Under the pieces are notes generated by a model. That model worked only from the letters and a program-made list of their open reading frames with translations. It ran no database searches and was not told the DNA's origin. Made by a program: the position numbers and the translations under genes. From contig CM060200.1 in NCBI GenBank assembly GCA_030562195.1, forward strand, positions 24,653,023-24,717,022: a stretch of DNA of 64,000 nt, read 5' to 3'. The stretch comes from Nipponacmea schrenckii (taxonomy: Eukaryota > Mollusca > Gastropoda > Lottiidae). Below, in pieces: positions 60,064 through 64,000 of this stretch; within the stretch, counting starts at the first letter, position 1; each line of letters begins with the position of its first letter.

Positions 60064-63000
60064 GTGAATCTTTTATTAAGGCCATTAAAGATAATTTTGA
60101 ATGATACTTTACTTGTTTTTAATTCATGTCCAATGTCCATTTTTACTACCAAAGCAGTGAAGTAGACTTGAAATAGTTCCCTCGGTGATGTTCAAAATTC
60201 CTTACATTTATTTATTTTATTTATTACCACCTCCCTGGGTTTCCAGCCTACATTTTGGACCTTCAGATCCTAACGATGCGTACTCAGAAAGTCCAACCAC
60301 TGTAGCGATAGCTTTGTCTATACAAATATCTTGGAATTTCGAGGATATCAGAATATACATCAGTGAGGTCATTGACTTAAAAATTAGAACGGTTCCACAT
60401 ACATGATTAGCATAAAACTCTGAATGTTGTTGTCATTCTAATCTACTAGACTAGAACAAATAAATGGTAACTTTGAGTTACATATAAATAATTCTTTTTA
60501 ATTTCTCATGGTTGAATAAGATTTCATTCTGTGTACAATGGGGGGAAATCGATCCAGGAAGGTTGCTTCAGGTACGTTGCCTTAATCACAACAGTAGTGG
60601 TTTTATCCTTGAGATACAGATTTCTAGTCTACGTTTTTATTCAAACTGCATAACTGACAACAATTGAACCGGGTGTGTAGATATTAATGCGTAATACAAG
60701 CCTGGCGATGTTCAAGAAATCAATGACCGATTGCAGCTGAAAGTCTAGAACCTGTGAAATCAAGGCAGTTAAATGAAATGAAATATATTCATTCTGTGGT
60801 ACATGTATATGGGAATATGTAGTAATCAGAACACATCCAGAGTAGGCGGTGATGAGTTCAACAGAACTAATTAAGGTGTTAATTGGTAGCTCTGAGATGA
60901 AAACAAATCGTCAGGGGTGGTATTCGATTCATTGTACCTGTCCAGGAGGTGTATTCGATACACTGTTTCTGTCTATGGGGTGATGTTCTTTACCTCATCT
61001 ACAGTCACAGTTCGTCGATTTGATTAAATGATATTTACGAAGTAGTAGTCATTATACATGTTAGTATTATTCTCGAGAAGGTATTAGACTGGTAGCTCCA
61101 AGAGTTGTCTATATGTATTGCCGTATACAAATATAGAAGTGTATGAACGATTCAATACCAAATCGAAAAGACAAAATTGCCCTCACTGAACACTCCATGT
61201 CGTTTGCCCATCATCGTTAGCCCAAACAAGTGCAGAAAAGTAGGAATTAAAAGGTTCTGAGTTATATTGAGATACTAGTATACTATTACATCTCTTAAAA
61301 GCTATCTGTCAGTTTATTAACAATATCCAATAGCTTTGTGTGTTGATGAAATGTTTTTCTTAAAGTCAGTCCCTGGATGAGACCTTATTCATTCCCTCTT
61401 AACGAGATATAAGAAACGTTATCTAGATTCCTTTTACGTAACTGTGATTGCTGTTACTGATAATAAACATAGTTCATGGTTAAAATGTTATCACAGTTAA
61501 TTAAAAAACAGATCGCACTGTTGGAAGATCAAACAAAATTCACTCTGAAGGAAACATCTAATAGTTCTGTCTGAAGGAAAAGGTCAAAGGAAGGATGTAA
61601 ATCTAAAACATATCTGAGACACCTCTAGACCAGACTTACATTCATTTTTATTGAATAAAAAGTCTTTAAATTTTCGTAAATCAGAATTTTTCCACTTTTA
61701 AATCGGTCTGGGTCGTAACTCGATTAGATCTTACTTGGCTGAAATAAAACGGGAAATGTAAAGAACGAATTTTGATCATGCCGATAAAAATCCTTTCGGT
61801 GAAAAACGGACAAGTGTAAAATTGAATTGTTTTGTTTGGGTTAATGTCTAGCTCAGATTTAAGATCTTGTAAATGTTTCTTTCAAGGTGTTCGATGAGAG
61901 AATATGTATAAACTTCCGTTTGTGAATCGAGAAAACATGACTGACTCCTTTCATGCGCATGAGAAAGACGTGCTTTCTATCATAGTATTCCAACCGATTG
62001 AGAAGGTCCAAGGATACGTGATACGGGCTGATAGATATATCACACGTTGTTCAGATGGAACATCAAACGGCTTGTCATGTTTAAATGTCCACAGACAATT
62101 AGCGCCTCTCCTTAAACAAAATACTTTCCATTGCATACTGCATGGTGTTTGTATTCTTGTCTTTATCAGCACTGTTGTGATTTGGAATATAGTACGCGAA
62201 CTTCACTGATAAATGAATTTCGATTCTTCTTTGAGCGAAATTAGTAAGTACAGTTAGTATATTTTCCATAAAGACACAGTATGCAAATTTTCATCAATAT
62301 GAAAAAAAATTGTAAAATATATTTGGCAATCTTTTCTATGTACTTTTAATTTATATATCTACTTGATCAAACTGAAACTGGAGGTTTTGGGATGCCATCG
62401 AATCAAAACCGGTTGAATTAATCTTTATTAGAAACTAAGAATATTCGTGTTTCACCTCCACATTTCATCGGAAGTATTAGAAAGCTAATAACTAACTTGC
62501 GCTTCAGAAACAGCGAGATTTATCGCCAGTTCGCTGAAAAAAAACCGAAAGCATCTTGATATTAGCTTGGTGACAACATCTTTTCTATTTGTCATCTTTT
62601 TTTCCACTTTGTTTCACTTTGATTTCTTCTTTTCAATTTTAAATTGATCGCCGTTAACCTTCCAAATGACTTTCTTCATGTCTTTATTTTGAAATTTTCC
62701 ATCAATTTTCCAGCAAAACATACCGAGTCGCCGGATTGTATTAGCTTATTTTGAGAGAGAAGCTATTAAATTCGTGGTGATATTCCTATTTTACAAAACC
62801 AGTTTAAGTAAGGAAATGGGTTTAACTTGCAGTTATCTCGACAATCGATAGCTGAAAGAATATTTGTAAAAAATCAGAGACAAAACTTACAATATTTTTA
62901 TTTGTTTGAAATTCTAAACGGTTGCAATTGAGTTATACCGTTGAGACCCATGTCAGGATTAATCGAATCTAAAATATCATTATTTATTGCTACTTAATTT

Positions 63001-64000
63001 ATATAGGAGAAAGTATTTTCTAAGAAGATTACAAGCTATTTCAAATGAAATTTAAAGGCCTTCCGTAAGGTTGATCAAATTATGTGTTAATGATATCTCC
63101 GGTCAGGTTTGGCTTCAATCAACTGTATTGGGGGTTTCTCGACAAACACAATGATATCAACAGAATGATATTAGATGAAGGGAATCCCGAAGTAAAACCC
63201 CAAATCCCGAACTCATTTTCGCCCATGTTACTATCTACCACAATTCGATGTATATGAAATATTTTTCAAGTCATGCACCGAGCTCTTGAATTGAAGACCA
63301 ATTAAATATTAATATAAATATTGGTAAAAATTCACTATTCGCCATTCTTAACTGAGTTCACGCTACCAATACTCAGCACCAAGCAGCCAGGTTTAAGATC
63401 CCTTTAGTATGCTTCATACAATTTTAGATTTTATTTAAAGGACTGTTAAATACTTGTAGTTGTATGTAACATAAGCAACTGAAATATTACTACAAATGAA
63501 TGTTTTTCTAGAAAAATTCCATTTTACTAAGCCATACAAACGTGTCTTTCAGCGAATATTCCTATTAACAAATAGTATAATGTATTTAATATTAGTAATT
63601 GCACAGCCGATATCATGTATAAAAAATACTGAAATTAAATTAATTCCTCAAGGAATTCTGAATATAATACATTGAGAAATAGAACAGTTTATTGCAGGGA
63701 ACTGCAGTCTGTCTATACAGCTACAATCGTTCAAGAGAAATAGTCATTGTGTCAAATACCCAGCTTGAAGTTGGACAAGAGTAGACCCAATGACCAAATC
63801 AGAAATTTGAGGTTTTCAAAATCTTGGCTGTTTTGAGTTAACCTGATCCAACCGCCGATTGCAATACCGCTGGGGCATCGATTGCAGACTCAATTCTGTC
63901 TTGGTCGTCATCCAGTTTATTGGAGTTGCTAATTGTGTGAACATCACCCTCTATATGGGCGCTTAAATAATGTCAACTGTGATTTTTGTCGATGACACCA
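60064..64000. other. Right end of the window, no gene seen
   Basis: No supported exon. One SINE-like fragment is listed separately. A possible older one lies at 62110-62180 (CATACTGCATGGTGTTTG, TCTTTATCAGCAC). Confidence 0.4.
61172..61252 (+). mobile_element. SINE-like 3' fragment
   Basis: CACTCCATGTCGTTTGCCCA, CATCGTTAGCCCA and GTGCAGAAAAGTAGGAATTA match the family's 3' third. The tail is lost. Confidence 0.55.

Noticed and set aside
61904..62209. 101-codon plus-strand open frame
   Set aside because: Partly overlaps an old SINE-like remnant; no domain.

Overview
This is AT-rich animal nuclear DNA. It has spliced genes with GT..AG introns, long introns, many dispersed short repeats and no operon structure. 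The protein families and the many decayed SINE-like copies suggest a lophotrochozoan, most likely a mollusc (perhaps a gastropod). That placement is inference; nothing in the window proves it. Every gene I can support is on the minus strand, so each reads from high to low coordinate.

Layout. (1) 1-4205: a PHF24/GINIP-like gene with an N-myristoylation motif, a PHD finger and EF-hands, running off the left edge. Its promoter-proximal part with exons 1 and 2 is duplicated in tandem (2 x 1401 bp, almost identical), and the breakpoint falls exactly at the end of exon 2. (2) 5906-8259: a STELLO/DUF288-type Golgi glycosyltransferase-like type II membrane protein, of which the last three coding exons are visible. 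(3) 9676-12345: a decayed inverted copy of that gene on the plus strand, interrupted by about 1.76 kb of AT-rich repetitive DNA and carrying a large internal deletion. (4) 12834-14440: a two-exon PC-esterase/TBL-like putative O-acyltransferase with a signal anchor and GDS and DxxH motifs. (5) 16442-18141: a small RING-finger protein. (6) 18.2-32.0 kb: about 14 kb with no gene I can support, holding minisatellites, a 47-bp-arm hairpin, a palindrome of about 0.7 kb and SINE-like copies. (7) 32087-52255 and further right: a dpr/zig-8-like two-Ig-domain, probably GPI-anchored cell-surface protein. Its five visible coding exons, including a 24-nt microexon, are spread over 20 kb. (8) Nested in its introns: SINE-like copies, tandem repeats and a dead Jockey/I-like non-LTR retrotransposon at 49.2-51.25 kb. 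(9) 52.3-64 kb: presumably the 5' intron or upstream region of the Ig gene; I found no convincing first exon.

How the genes relate. The STELLO-like and PC-esterase genes are neighbours on one strand and both predict Golgi type II membrane proteins. Both families are best known from plant wall biosynthesis (cellulose synthase trafficking and polysaccharide O-acetylation), so their adjacency in an animal is worth noting, although co-function is only a hypothesis. The PHF24-like and dpr/zig-8-like genes both belong to families with neuronal roles. No prokaryotic-style system, CRISPR array or viral genome is present. The most unusual features are the exon-boundary tandem duplication in the PHF24-like gene, the inverted STELLO pseudo-copy, the symmetric microexon and the long palindrome.
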